A stretch of 64,000 nt of DNA from Symbiodinium natans (GCA_905221605.1 CAJNDS010002079.1:201001-265000), one strand, 5' to 3'; shown: positions 29,399-39,899, counted from the stretch's first letter. Notes: generated by a model from the letters alone, not told the origin. Numbers and translations: made by a program.

Positions 29399-32347
29399 TT
29401 GAAGTTGCCAGACTTGCCCACACAACCGATAGTCTGCACTTGTGCCTGCTGGGCAACTGGACTTCCATCTTGCTTTACAGGCGACAGCTCATGTCGGTGC
29501 TCGCCAGGAGTTTTGGTCTTGTCCGAGCGTGTCATTGGCCTTCCCAGGTGTGTCGCCCAGGAGTTGGTCCTGCTGGCCATCCTGGCCCCGCTTGCTGTGT
29601 CCAATCTTGGCGCCGTCCTGGCAGACAGTCTATACGCCACCGACGCTTCCGAGCAAAAGGGTGCTTTCGTGAGTTCCACCGCGCCCCCCTTTCTGGTCCG
29701 GTCACTTTGGCGCACTGGCTCCAAGAAGGGTGGCTACTCTCGCATTTTCTCTCGTGAGGAGGCACTCCTGGCTAAGCACCTTGATCCTGAGCCCTACGAT
29801 CTTCGCTTGTTGCAGAGCCAGACGTCCGTGAGCCCTAGCCGGCCCCTGGCTTTCAGGTTCGACTTCATTGAGGTTTTCTCCAGTTCTGGTAGGTTGACTG
29901 AGGCACTTAGCGCTAAGGGTTGGGTTGTAGGTCCTCCTCTTGACATTGCACGAAGTCCTGCCTATGACCTGCAGAACCTCCGCGTGCTTGACTGGTTGTT
30001 GCACATGTTGGAAGGTCGCACCCTCCGCAGCTTGGCCTTGGGGCCCCCTGGCTCCACCTTCTCGTGCGCAGCCTCTCCCAGCTTGAGGTCTGATACTGAG
30101 CCTAGGGGTTTCTCGCCGTCTGAGCCACGCACGCTTTTGGGCAACACTTTGGCGCTTCGGGCTCTGACGCTTGTGTTTGTTGCCCTTCGGATGGGCGCCG
30201 TTGCCTTGCTTGAGCAGCCCCGGAAGTCCAAGATGGCAAGGCTCAGTGAATGGAAGCGCTTGCTCCTGTTGGGGGCCCGTGAGGTCTTTTTGGCCTCCTG
30301 TTCTTTTGGTAGCGTCCACCTGAAGGAGTTTCGATTCCTGGTGGTCAACGCAGATTTCTCCCGTCTGCAGCAGCCGTGCACAAGGAATCATTCCCATGTA
30401 AAGATCCAAGGGAAGCATACAGCAGCCTCCTCCGTGTACGTGCCTTTCCTTGCAGATGCCATTGCCCACGAGTTTGACCAAGCACTTAGAGCGCAGGCCC
30501 ATGTGGCCGCTGCACAAAGCCTAAAGGCTGAAGGCCTTGAAAACTTCGTTGTGAATGATGTTGTGTTGTCTCTGCCGTGGAGGGTTGGGAAGGCATGGGC
30601 TTGGAGGGCCATGTCCCACATCAATATCTTGGAGCTCGCCTCGGTCCTCCGCTTGCTGCGCTTCCTGGCCCCTCATGGGTCCCTCCGGATCGTGGTGTTT
30701 GTAGACTCTGCTGTTGCACTCCAGGCAGCCTCTAAAGGCCGCAGCCCCTCAAGAGGCTTAACACCCATCCTCCGCAAGGTCGCCGCCGTCTGCTTGGCTG
30801 CAGACCTGTATCCAGTCTTCCACTTCTGCCCTACGCGCCTGAATCCCGCTGACTGTCCTACTCGTGACACGCTTTTGCCTCCGCCTTCTGACCATGCAGT
30901 GTGGCCCGAGTTGACTATTGATCAGCTCTATGAGGGCCTTGCAGCCACCAAGGTGCGCCGTTGGCTTGCAGACTGGGAGCGACTTGTGTGTCTCCTTGCT
31001 GGGCCTCCGCCAGGATTGTCACCTGTGCTTGACTGGCGTGACTTTCGCCACTCATCCCGCCTTTTTGATTCAACTTTAGGGTTCCCTGGCGAGGGTCCCT
31101 TCCTCGCCTCCCTCGCCTTCTTCTTTTGCGGCCGCCTCTTGTGTCTTTTCTTCCTCTTCCTCGCCTCTCCGGGTTCTTCAGGGTGTTCAGGGTGGGGTTT
31201 TAAAGGATGCCATGGCATGCTGCTCCCCCGCGACCGCGCAGACCAAGCGCGACAGGCTGCAAGAGAGCACAAGACACTGGCTGAAGGAAGGCCTGTCGAG
31301 GAGCCGACTCAGCGTAGACGTCAGAAGTTTCTGGAGGCTTTTGAGCGTTGGCTTGGCGCCCGTGGTTTCGACTTCAAGGTGCTCCTGACACAAGGGTTTG
31401 AAGGGGCCCCCGAGATGAACCGTCTGCTGACCGACTTTGGCCGTGAGCTTTTTGCTGCTGGCTGGCCTTATTCTCACTACTCGGAAACCATCAACGGGGT
31501 TGCTGCTTTACAGCCAGCTTTGAGGCGTGTTTTGACACCAGCTTGGGATTTAGCGTTTTCGTGGCTCCGTGAAGAACCTCATACGCATCACCTTGGCATG
31601 CCTTGGCAGGTGCTACTCGCTTGTGTCTCAGTTGCCCTTCTTTGGGGCTGGGTCCCCGTCATGCGCGTGGGCGAGGTTCTCGGTGCTACGAGATCTGACC
31701 TGACATTGCCAGCCGATCTTGGTGGCACGATATGGTTTGCGCTGCTGTCAATCGCGGAGCCAAAAACAAGGTTTCGAGCTGCCCGACGCCAGGTCGCTCG
31801 CTTGGACCAACCTGATTTGCTGCGAGTTGTCGCCATGGCTTTTGGTCACTACGCCCCCGAAAGGCGCCTATGGCCTTTCTCTCCCTCGACTTTGAGGAGC
31901 AGGTTCTCCGCAGTGGTCAAGGCCCTCTCTTTGGACCGACTTCCAGGAGGCAAGCAGTTGGACCTTGGCTCCCTCAGGGCGGGAGGGGCTACGTGGCTCC
32001 TTCACCAGACTGAGAACAGCGAGCTCGTCAGGCGACGAGGCAGATGGCTAAATCATCATTCAATGGAGATTTACGTCCAGGAAGTGGCGGCGCTACATTT
32101 CTTATCGACAGTCCCAGCCGTCGCCAAGACCAAGGTTTTGTCCTTGCTGGAAGGATTCCAAAATCTCCTGTTCCGTGCAGAAGCGCTTCAGCGTGCAGGG
32201 GTCCGTTCAATCTCTTTCGCCTGGGTTAGCAGCCGCAATGGTTGGAAAGGTTGGGTGTGGCGAAAATCGCTTTGGGCATACTACCAGGAGCTACTTCAGA
32301 CTCTGGTGCAAAACAGAAGTTGCACCGTTGCCGCTTGGTTAGCATGA
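29399..32347 (+). CDS. DIRS-B RNase H with embedded methyltransferase-like domain, fused to tyrosine recombinase
   Basis: A 982-codon frame; its first residues belong to the RT connection, so it is the 3' part of a longer pol. RNase H begins with LYATDASEQKGAF (first Asp). A C5-methyltransferase-like segment is then inserted: FDFIEVFSSSGRLTEAL (motif I), LGPPGSTFSCA (motif IV with Gly in place of the catalytic Cys), LLEQPRKSKM (ENP-like). RNase H resumes with HINILELASVL (Glu) and VVFVDSAVAL (second Asp). From about 31250 a tyrosine recombinase follows: MRVGEVLGA (Arg), AEPKTR (Lys), GSLRAGG (Gly where His is usual), GRWLNHHSMEIYVQEV (Tyr nucleophile). It ends inside repeat B1. Confidence 0.75.
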   Translation: MKLPDLPTQPIVCTCACWATGLPSCFTGDSSCRCSPGVLVLSERVIGLPRCVAQELVLLAILAPLAVSNLGAVLADSLYATDASEQKGAFVSSTAPPFLVRSLWRTGSKKGGYSRIFSREEALLAKHLDPEPYDLRLLQSQTSVSPSRPLAFRFDFIEVFSSSGRLTEALSAKGWVVGPPLDIARSPAYDLQNLRVLDWLLHMLEGRTLRSLALGPPGSTFSCAASPSLRSDTEPRGFSPSEPRTLLGNTLALRALTLVFVALRMGAVALLEQPRKSKMARLSEWKRLLLLGAREVFLASCSFGSVHLKEFRFLVVNADFSRLQQPCTRNHSHVKIQGKHTAASSVYVPFLADAIAHEFDQALRAQAHVAAAQSLKAEGLENFVVNDVVLSLPWRVGKAWAWRAMSHINILELASVLRLLRFLAPHGSLRIVVFVDSAVALQAASKGRSPSRGLTPILRKVAAVCLAADLYPVFHFCPTRLNPADCPTRDTLLPPPSDHAVWPELTIDQLYEGLAATKVRRWLADWERLVCLLAGPPPGLSPVLDWRDFRHSSRLFDSTLGFPGEGPFLASLAFFFCGRLLCLFFLFLASPGSSGCSGWGFKGCHGMLLPRDRADQARQAAREHKTLAEGRPVEEPTQRRRQKFLEAFERWLGARGFDFKVLLTQGFEGAPEMNRLLTDFGRELFAAGWPYSHYSETINGVAALQPALRRVLTPAWDLAFSWLREEPHTHHLGMPWQVLLACVSVALLWGWVPVMRVGEVLGATRSDLTLPADLGGTIWFALLSIAEPKTRFRAARRQVARLDQPDLLRVVAMAFGHYAPERRLWPFSPSTLRSRFSAVVKALSLDRLPGGKQLDLGSLRAGGATWLLHQTENSELVRRRGRWLNHHSMEIYVQEVAALHFLSTVPAVAKTKVLSLLEGFQNLLFRAEALQRAGVRSISFAWVSSRNGWKGWVWRKSLWAYYQELLQTLVQNRSCTVAAWLA

Positions 32348-32353
32348 ACACCT
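32259..32353 (+). repeat. Split direct repeat B1 of DIRS-B
   Basis: 95 bp identical to 32419-32513. The pol stop codon lies within it. Confidence 0.9.
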
Positions 32354-32395
32354 GACCTACAGGTGCGATTGCGTTCTCTGCGGCTGCTCAAGCAT
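32353..32395 (+). repeat. Split direct repeat A2 of DIRS-B
   Basis: Identical to A1 at 25739-25781 and directly adjoining B1; 23 bp then separate it from B2. Confidence 0.9.
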
Positions 32396-32418
32396 CCCGC
32401 CCTCCACTCCCGCACCCA

Positions 32419-32513
32419 GGCGAAAATCGCTTTGGGCATACTACCAGGAGCTACTTCAGACTCTGGTGCAAAACAGAAGTTGCACCGTTGCCGCTTGGTT
32501 AGCATGAACACCT
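32419..32513 (+). repeat. Split direct repeat B2, right end of DIRS-B
   Basis: Second copy of the 95-bp B repeat, offset by 160 bp from B1. Confidence 0.9.
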
Positions 32514-32580
32514 AGTTAAGCCTTACGTCAACTGAGCCCTCGTTGTCCTGTTATTTAACATATTACATTCTTTTTGAAGC

Positions 32581-32640
32581 ATTGAGAACGCCCGTTCTTG
32601 TTTGCTTCAAACGCACAAACCGTTGGGAACGCCCGTTCCC
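32581..32640. repeat. Two more GGGAACG-type hairpins right of DIRS-B
   Basis: GAGAACG-CC-CGTTCTT at about 32585-32599 and GGGAACG-CC-CGTTCCC at 32625-32640. The first keeps pairing through a paired change relative to the second, matching the family left of DIRS-B. Confidence 0.7.
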
Positions 32641-32754
32641 TTCCTTTAGCTGCTCTTTTTGGTTAGTATTTCTTGTGCAGTGTGCAGTACGGATAGCTTC
32701 GGCGTAAGGTTTCTCGACTGGCCCAAACAACAGGATCCTCGGAACAGAGCAATG

Positions 32755-34714
32755 ATATTTGCGCTAGCAGCAGGGCCAGCATTTCTCGCTAGTCTCTGCG
32801 ATATCTTTTGGGGCGCAGACGGTCACCTGGCTGCACTCATAGGCACATGTGCTTATGGCCTAAGCGCTAACCGCTCCTCGGTCTTCGTCACAGGAGCGCC
32901 AGGCAGCGGAAAAACCCGTTCGTGTGCCTTTCTACACGGCTCACGGTCATGAGTCGGTGCGGGCCTATGTCGAAGCCGCGGACAGGCTGACAGCGGGGAG
33001 CCACAGCTTCGTCCGGAGTCGTATTGTGCGAGTCCCGGCCAGCCAGGAGAAGGATACACATAAGCTCCCATTTGATGCTCATGAGCACGGTCGTCGCCCG
33101 CCTTAGCTTCCCATATTCTGCACTAATAAACAGGCTGAAGGATGTCGAGATCCTCCTATGGGATGAAGCTCAGCAAGTCGGGACCCCAGGGTCCAACTGC
33201 ATTCTCGCTCACATACGGCATGCGCTGGACGTTATGATAGGGGATCACAGACAGCCGGCAGGGGGATCGCGCCCAAATTACCATTTCGTGACGGAGTTGC
33301 TTGAGAAAAAGACTTGCGGCCTCAACGCTCTCCCATCGACACTCTTCACACCGGCAACCTTGGCGGAGGCCTTGACAAAGCAAATACAGCATGGCCCGGG
33401 GACATGGAAAAAGGCCAAGGGGAGATGCCCTCTTGGGGCAAATCCACGGGGCACATAGGCGCTGACGAGCTTGCGTTCACTGCCAGGGTCATGCTTGAGC
33501 CCAGTCTCTGCCATGCCAAGCCTAAGCAGGCGGAAACTGTTATGCAAGCGGCAGGCCTCAAGTCTATCTGCGGGCCTGCGATCAACATTTCACTCAGCAC
33601 GTCTATGCGCCTCCCACCAGAGATCTCCGCCGTCCTGTATGCATGCAGGTATCCGGAGGCCTGTCTCTTTGCATTAGGAGGGCAGGATGCCACCCTCTTG
33701 ATGCCGCAAGGGCCTAGCTTGCATCACCTGAATGCTCGTCCCTTACGTAGTCCAGCTGGGAGGTGGCTAGAAACTTGCAGATGGGTCAGCATAAAGGACC
33801 ATCCTGAAGGAAGGAGTAAACTGGGCACCAGTCTGGAACTCAGCTGGCTGATCGCAGATATTGTGCTTACCTTCGGGCACCAAATTTATAATGATGCCCC
33901 TATCGGCTTTGTCTCCCAATATGCTAAAATTGTGCTGCAAATCAAGTGTTACCCTGAGGAAGAACTGGGCGACAAGAACATGAGCCTCATGGAGGCTTGC
34001 CAAACCTCCTGTGACTTCCCTCTGAGAGGACGATCCAGCACGTGGGATATGGGGGCTTTCAAAAACTTCCTTAGTGCCAACTTCGGAGCTTTAAAAAGAT
34101 ACTTTAACGCAATCACAACTGCGTGCTCGACTGGAGCCACCTTTGGCGTGTGTGTCTTTGTCACGAGCAAAGCGTCAGGCTTCTTGTTCCAAAGCGAGGC
34201 TGGATTCGCTCGTGCAACCTCATCGTTCACCCGTGGGCTCGGCCCGTTGATCTTTCTCACACCACCCTATCCGGATGGAGTTGGCGCTTGTTTTCAAATG
34301 GCAGCTTGCTCGTCGGCAGGTCTGATCAGCCGCAAGGAATATCTGCGCACGCAAGCCAGCTTGTGGAGCATAGACGGCCCTGGCGTCGCTAGGGCCCCCC
34401 ACAAACAGGCCTTCCGCGAACAAAGGGTTGCTGACATCGTCCTACCCCAGGATCGCAGAGTTGGGATCAACCTATTTGCCAAGCCCACGCTGGATACTGC
34501 CTGGGTGCTTAAAGCCTCCTGGAAAAATGGACAGGACATCTTGTACCGGGACCTCAAAAATGAGTGCCAAGGGCTTGCCCCCTACTTCTGCTCTAAGTCC
34601 CACTGGGGCACTGTGCCGGACTTGCAAGCACAAGGACTCACCTTGGAGCCCCTTCCCAGCGCAGTATATTGTGTGCCAGCCTGCACATCGGCTGGCACCT
34701 GCAAGCACACCTGA
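32755..34714 (+). pseudogene. Superfamily 1B (UPF1/DNA2-like) helicase, frameshifted
   Basis: Helicase motifs appear in order across four frame segments. Walker A: VTGAPGSGKTRS near 32893. Motif Ia-like: FYTAHGHESVRAYVEAADRL near 32930. Walker B: LLWDEAQQVG near 33160 with GDHRQPAGG. Motif IV-like: STSMRLPPEIS near 33600. Motif V-like: IGFVSQYAKIVLQI near 33905. Motif VI-like: ARATSSFTRG near 34210. Such enzymes unwind RNA or DNA with ATP. The last and longest frame is 33314-34714. At least three frame changes lie between 32940 and 33460; introns could explain some, but no clear splice sites were seen. It may be host-derived or from a mobile element. Confidence 0.6.
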
Positions 34715-34757
34715 TCCGGCAGGGCCTGTGCACCTTGTGCCTGGGCAAGTGCGGGCA

Positions 34758-34847
34758 CCTTTGCTGCGTTCTCGCTCTTACTAGCAGACAAAGGCCAACG
34801 CATTGCGCAAAGCTCTTCCGTGGCGTTCTCGCTCTCACTAACCAGGG
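34758..34847 (-). repeat. Inverted copy of the 90-bp AAGAGCGAGAACGC repeat
   Basis: Reverse complement of the segments at 36542-36635 and about 36897-36990. Each copy holds two imperfect AGTAAGAGCGAGAACGC units. Function unknown. Confidence 0.75.
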
Positions 34848-34918
34848 AAACACCCCCTCTGCGTAGCCGCTGGCTACTCATGGACTGTCCCATTCGCTAA
34901 CCACCAAGTCTAGCGTCT

Positions 34919-35925
34919 GCTGGATATGGTTTGCTTGTTAAGTACTTGGCAAAATGGAGCGCCTTCAATACAAGGCTTCGACATGCTTGCGCTATCAGTT
35001 GCAGGCCTATTACAGCGTGGCTCTGCGAGTCGTGCAGTGTGGCTTTGAGAAGGAACCCAACGCTGACTCCACTGGCTGATCACCATGGAACAGCTTGGGC
35101 ACCGTGTGAGCGCTTCCACTACGTTGCCTCGACCTGGCCTCGTGACGGAACCCAACGCTAACTCCACTGGCTGATCACCATGGAACAGCTTGGGCACTGC
35201 GTGGCGCTACTCAAGTGCGCAGCTGGCTATCATTGTCACTGCGCAATGTGGCCTGGGGCCGAGTTGGCTCTGAGGTCTCTCTTGGCGGGCCATACAGGCT
35301 GATCTAACAGTCCCCACTGGCTAACCACCATTACTTAGTCGTTGATTGGTATGGCGTGTGAGATCGGTGAAACTATACGGAATCGGTAGCCACTGGCTAC
35401 TCATGGATTGTCCCAGCCGCTAACCACCACGAAAGCGATTTCGCGCGAATGCCAAATCTTGCCTGCTGGATCGCTTTGGTGAGTCCTGACATCATGTGGA
35501 TAGCTTGCTAAGTCCTTGGCACTGGTGAGCGCTTTCACGCGGCTTCGACATAAAGGCATTATCAGTGGTAGGCTTCTTACAGTGTGGTTCTGCGATTCTT
35601 ACAGTGTGGCCCTGCGAAGGAACCCAACGCTGACTCCACTGGCTGATCACCATGGAGCAGCTTGGGCACGGCGTAAACGCTTTCAATACGTTGCATCGAC
35701 CTGTTGGCTCTGCTTGCTGCAGGATATTTACTGTGCTGCCTAGCGACGGAACCCAATGCTAACTCCACTGGCTGATCACCATGGAGCAGCTGCTACCCAA
35801 GTGCGCCGTTGGCTATCGCTGTAACTGCGGCGATGCGGCTCGTTGCGGAGTTGGCTCTGAAGTCTCCTTTGGCAGGCCCTAGAAGATGATCAAGCAGTCC
35901 CCACTGGCTAACCACCATGGGGCAT
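34919..35925. repeat. Diverged tandem duplication of about 575 bp with an internal 50-bp repeat
   Basis: Unit 1 is about 34919-35336 and unit 2 about 35497-35925, sharing several blocks in the same order. Within them the string GAACCCAACGCTGACTCC and following CACTGGCTGATCACCATGG occurs four times (about 35051, 35146, 35616, 35746). No ORF of interest and no recognised family. Confidence 0.65.
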
Positions 35926-36364
35926 CACGGGTTCACCCTTCCGTCCGGAAGGGTGTGCCCCTGTCCTCCATGTCCTTTCCTGCGACCTTGATGGCTGATG
36001 GACATTGTAATTCGTTGAGGCAGCACTAGTGCTCTTGCTATGCGGACAGATACGACTGCTGCTTGCCAACGCATTACCGACCGCCGCTGTGCAAATAACT
36101 TTGGGATGGTGATTTTGACCTTCTGGCATATATCGCATTTTGCGATCTCTCCACGAGCTTGGCACTACGAGGATCCGCTCTTGGACTACATCGACGAGTT
36201 TGTGTACTGAGCGCGTGGGGAGTTTCTTAGCTTTTTCGCCCCCTCTTCTTGGTTTCCTGGTCTGCTTTGCCTGGTTGCTTTGCGGTGTGTTGGTTGGTTG
36301 GGTGGTTTCTTCTCGCTTGGTCGTGTTGCTTTTTACTGGCGATCTGTTTCACACCTAGTTGAGA
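35926..36364. other. Interval without a supported gene
   Basis: Contains a 72-codon open frame (36140-36358) with a hydrophobic Leu/Val/Trp-rich stretch, but nothing that supports it as a gene. Confidence 0.3.
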
Positions 36365-36415
36365 GACCCACAAGAACGGCCTACTGTTCTACTGATGTAG
36401 TAAAGGGGCGTCCGC
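36365..36415 (+). repeat. 51-bp dispersed repeat, copy 1
   Basis: GACCCACAAGAACGGCCTAC and the following 31 bp recur at 39849-39899 with four or five differences. Downstream, CTCGACTGGCCCAAAC also recurs at 32714, so this region is a mosaic of shared repeat blocks. Confidence 0.7.
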
Positions 36416-36515
36416 TTTAAAACAAATTCTCGACTGGCCCAAACCGCATTCGTCAGGCCCACCCGGCTGAGGGCGCTAAATGTTGCTGGTGTTGATTTTG
36501 CCGTTGTGGACGGGG

Positions 36516-37183
36516 AAGGTGGGTGTTTGTTTGTTTGTGCGCTTCCCTTGGTTAGTAAGAGCGAGAACGCCAAGGAAGTGCTTTGCGCGTTGCGCGGGCC
36601 TTTGTCTGCTAGTAAGAGCGAGAACGCAGCAAAGGTTTGTGCCTTCGATGCATCCAGTTCGCGTGCGGTGGCTGTGCTGCTTGTTGTGTGGCTATACCAG
36701 ACATTGCACGCGTAAGGGCTGTACTGCTCACTGTGTGAGCTAACACCAGCCCTTTGCCTGTTGATGCGAATAACCGCGCTCGACACCCAGCAGCAAGCCT
36801 GCCTCTCCCGCTCGTGCAGCATATCAACTCTTTGCAACAGTGAAGTACGCTTAGTGAAGTACGCTTGGTAAAGGTGGGGGTTTGTCTGTTTGTGCGCTTC
36901 GCTTGGTTAGTAAGAGCGAGAACGCCAAGGAAGTGCTTTGCGCATTGCGCTGGCCTTTGTCTGCTAGTAAGAGCGAGAACGCAGCAAAGGTTTAGGCCTT
37001 CGATGCATCCAGTTCGCGTGCGGTGGCTGTGCTGCTTGCTGTGTGGCTATACCAGCCACTGCATGCGTAAGGGCTGTGCTGCTCAGTGTGTGGCTTACAC
37101 CAGCCCTTTGCCTGTTGATGCGAATAACTGCCCTACACCCAGCAGCAAGCCTGCCTCTCCCACCCGTGCAGCGTATCAACTCT
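36516..37183 (+). repeat. Tandem duplication of about 355 bp
   Basis: 36516-36831 and 36871-37183 match along their length with small indels, including both AAGAGCGAGAACGC units and the segment beginning CCTTCGATGCATCCAGTTCG. ORFs read through here are repeat products and not supported as genes. Confidence 0.8.
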
Positions 37184-38014
37184 GCACAGGCTCAAGGTGC
37201 ACAGGCTCGAGGTGCCCAGGTCCATGCCCAGGGCTTGTCGGGCACCTTCCCCTAGCGTGCCAGGCGGGTTGTTGCAGCCTTAATACTGTCGTTTTGCACA
37301 CACTGCGCAAGCCTCATGCGTCTGTGTGAGTCACAACTCATGCGTCTGTCTGAAACGCAATTCTGCACGTTGTCCTGCGTTTTGGGTGTAGGAGGGCTCA
37401 GGATCGCACTTTTGAGGTCTGCTGGCCGCTCCACAAACCAAAGGCGATTAACAACCGAACGGCTTTGCCATTCGGTGCAAGCGTGCTGGGTTCGCTGAGG
37501 TGTAGTGTTAAATTGTCCTTTAGTAGCATTCCCTTTCCTCAAAATGCTCCCTTACGCCCACTTGCCTATTATGCACCTAGCGCTGCGGGGCTCCGCGAAG
37601 GCGTCTTGTTGATCAGCCTGGCGGGCTCGTCTGTGTGCAGCTCTGTGCGTGGTGGCAGTCAGCGGGTGTGCAGGAGTCTGCATTTAGGGTTTTGGTTTGC
37701 TGCTTAGGTTTCTGGTCTGCCCCTCACCCTTGTGACAGTGCTAGTCGCAGCATAGGGCGGAGGCCTCGTCGTGTCAGTTCTTACCCGGCAGGGACACTCC
37801 GGGTTCATGCTGGAGGGGTGCCTGGCGGGGGCACTCCTTGCCACAAGCGCGTCATCGCTGTAATCGGCCTGCAATCCGGCGCGGCCCTGTTAACAAACGC
37901 CATGGCTCATGGACAGCGCCACTCCCTTAGAGTGCCGAATACAACGGACATCTGCTGGTCTATCTTGCGCAGCACGATGGACACACCCTGCTCGTTACGG
38001 CCTCTGCGATAAGG
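37184..38014. other. Interval without a supported gene
   Basis: Two frames of 80 and 125 codons are open (37465-37707, 37635-38012) but show no domain. No repeat beyond short AGGTGCACAGGCTC-type duplications near 37190. Confidence 0.3.
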
Positions 38015-38620
38015 GAGTAAGCTTCTCAAACTGATGCCTAAGTCTTCTCCAGAAGGCCCAGAGTGATTAGGCCTCTCAAATTGCTGCCCAAACCGCCTCC
38101 GGAAGGCCCAGAAGTGCTTTGGCCTATCAAACTGTTGCCTAAACCCTCCCGGAAGGCTCAAAAGTGATTAGGCTTCTCAAGCTGCTGCCTGAAACTTCTC
38201 CGGAAGGCCCAGCAGCGAGTCGGCCTCTCCAACTGCTGCCCAAAAATTTTCCTGAAGGCTCAGCAGTGGGTAGACCTCTCAAACTGATGCCTCAAACATC
38301 TTCAGAAGGCCCAGAATGATTAGGCCTCTCAAACTGCTGCCCAAACAGTTGCCTGAAGGCCCAGAAGTGATTAGGCTTCTCAAACTGCTGCCTCAACCCG
38401 CCCTGGAAGGCTCAGCAGTGATTAGGCCTCTCAAACTGCTGCCTAAAACTTCTCCGGAAGGCCCAGCAGTGAGTAGACCTCTCAAACTGCTGCCTAAAGC
38501 TTCTCCAGAAGGCCCAGGAGTGATTAGGCCCCGAACCTTCGCCAGAAGGCCCAGAAGGGATGTGAGAAACTGCTGCTTCAACCTTCTCCAGCAGGCCCAG
38601 AAGTGATTAGGCCTAACACT
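38015..38620 (+). repeat. Minisatellite of about 51-bp units (about 12 copies)
   Basis: The unit is roughly GGAAGGCCCAGCAGTGATT followed by AGGCCTCTCAAACTGCTGCC and a variable AAAACTTCTCC. Because the better units are 51 bp, a frame stays open (38316-38606) as a 17-residue repeat with core RPLKLLPK..PEGP. Unit length drifts by one or two bases elsewhere, breaking the frame, which argues against coding. Two further copies lie at about 39000-39082. Confidence 0.8.
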
Positions 38621-39848
38621 TTGCTGTGGGTCCCGCATCAGGTGTAGTCACGGGGTAAACCTGCTTGAAGTGCTCTCCGCAAAAATCGGCCGCTGCGCGG
38701 GGCTCCGAGTTATAAGGCGCCTTGACTCTCACACTTGACGCGCGGTTGGCTGCAGACCGTTTAGCGGCCTTGGGGGCCTTAAACTGCTCCGAGCTCCGCG
38801 CTGCGCGCGGCCTGATACCTGCACTGCAGGGGGAGAGCGTGAGCGAACCTGTGTAATCATTCTACCGAGTGAGTCCTGCCTCATCAAAAAACTCGCGCCA
38901 ATCCGGCAGGTTTGGGTTGTCTGGCAAAATGGCGGTACACGGTAGCTGTAAACAGCGCAGCTATGCTGTTGAACGCCGCCTGTTCTTTGCGCAAACTGCT
39001 GAAACCTTCTCTGGAAGGCCCAGAGGCGATCAGGTCTTTCTAATTGCTGCCTAAAACTTTCCCGGGAGGCCCAGCAGTGTTTCAGCCTTCGAAGGCTTCC
39101 AGGCGCTACGTCACCAGGCTAAGCATGCCAAGCCGATAGGCTCCCGGTACCTGGGAAGCACATGAGCCAAGTGCCAGCCAGCAGCCTTTGGGGCTCTTGT
39201 GCCGTCTCAAAAATTGGCCGCTGCGCGGGGCTGTAAGAATATGGCCTCTTGCAAGCAGCGCTCCAGGCCCGTGAGGTCGAGCCTCAAAACTTTCGGCGCA
39301 AACACAAGGAGCCTCCAAATACGGTACTCCCCTAGTAGCTATGTGAGGACGCCCGGACTCACATAGCGCCGATGGCAGCATTGTGTAGCCACACCAGCCC
39401 CTTGCCTGCCCCCGCTCGCCGGGGGGGGAGGGGGCGCCCTTTCTGGCACTCTGTGTGCATTGTGCCTTTGCGCGCGTTCAGCGTGCTTGCAACTTTCTTG
39501 TCAACCCAAAAAGGAGTCCTGAGTGCTATGCTTTTGCTACGTGTGGGGACTGTCTCTACGGACGCGTTGAGCAGTTTAGGTGACGGAGGTTCCTTGCCTT
39601 ACGGCCTACCCTTACTTTCGCTTAATGTCTGTACCAGACGTGGCGCAGCATTGCTGAGTGATTGGTGCCGGTAGGTTCTTGTTTGCATTGGTCTCACCTT
39701 GCTGGCCTTGTGTTAAGTTGTCTTGCAATAAGGGCCTCTGCGCTGGCGGTTGCTGCTTTGTAGTCACGACTTCTTTTACGCTCGCTAGTTTGGACTCTCT
39801 AAGCAGTGGTCTGTCTCACCCTGAGTCGTGTGTTCTCACCTCCGACTC
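38621..39848. other. Interval without a supported gene
   Basis: Contains GC-rich blocks, with a shared 20-bp string (GGCCGCTGCGCGGGGCT core) near 38683 and 39211, a poly-G run near 39421, and open frames without domains (39372-39674, 39658-39879). Confidence 0.3.
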
Positions 39849-39899
39849 GACCCACAAGAACGGCCTACTGTGCTACTGATGTAGTAAAGAGGCGCCCGC
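39849..39899 (+). repeat. 51-bp dispersed repeat, copy 2
   Basis: Matches 36365-36415 (same orientation). Confidence 0.7.

Larger units (their letters stand above)
25739..32513 (+). mobile_element. DIRS-B: DIRS-like retrotransposon with canonical split direct repeats
   Basis: A1 (25739-25781), coding block, B1 (32259-32353), A2 (32353-32395), B2 (32419-32513). B1, A2 and B2 are nearly contiguous, as in PAT/Ngaro elements. The coding block runs TM-bearing small ORF, gag-like ORF, RT, RNase H with an inserted methyltransferase-like domain, then a tyrosine recombinase in one long frame. Several frameshifts interrupt gag and RT, so this copy is not autonomous. It inserted next to a GGGAACG-type hairpin whose relatives flank both sides. 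Confidence 0.8.

Noticed and set aside
36480-37329. ORFs of 70-160 codons
   Set aside because: They repeat because the DNA is a tandem duplication; no domain and no sign of coding constraint.
38015-38620. CRISPR-like array
   Set aside because: Units are contiguous and diverged with no unique spacers of constant length; a eukaryotic minisatellite fits.
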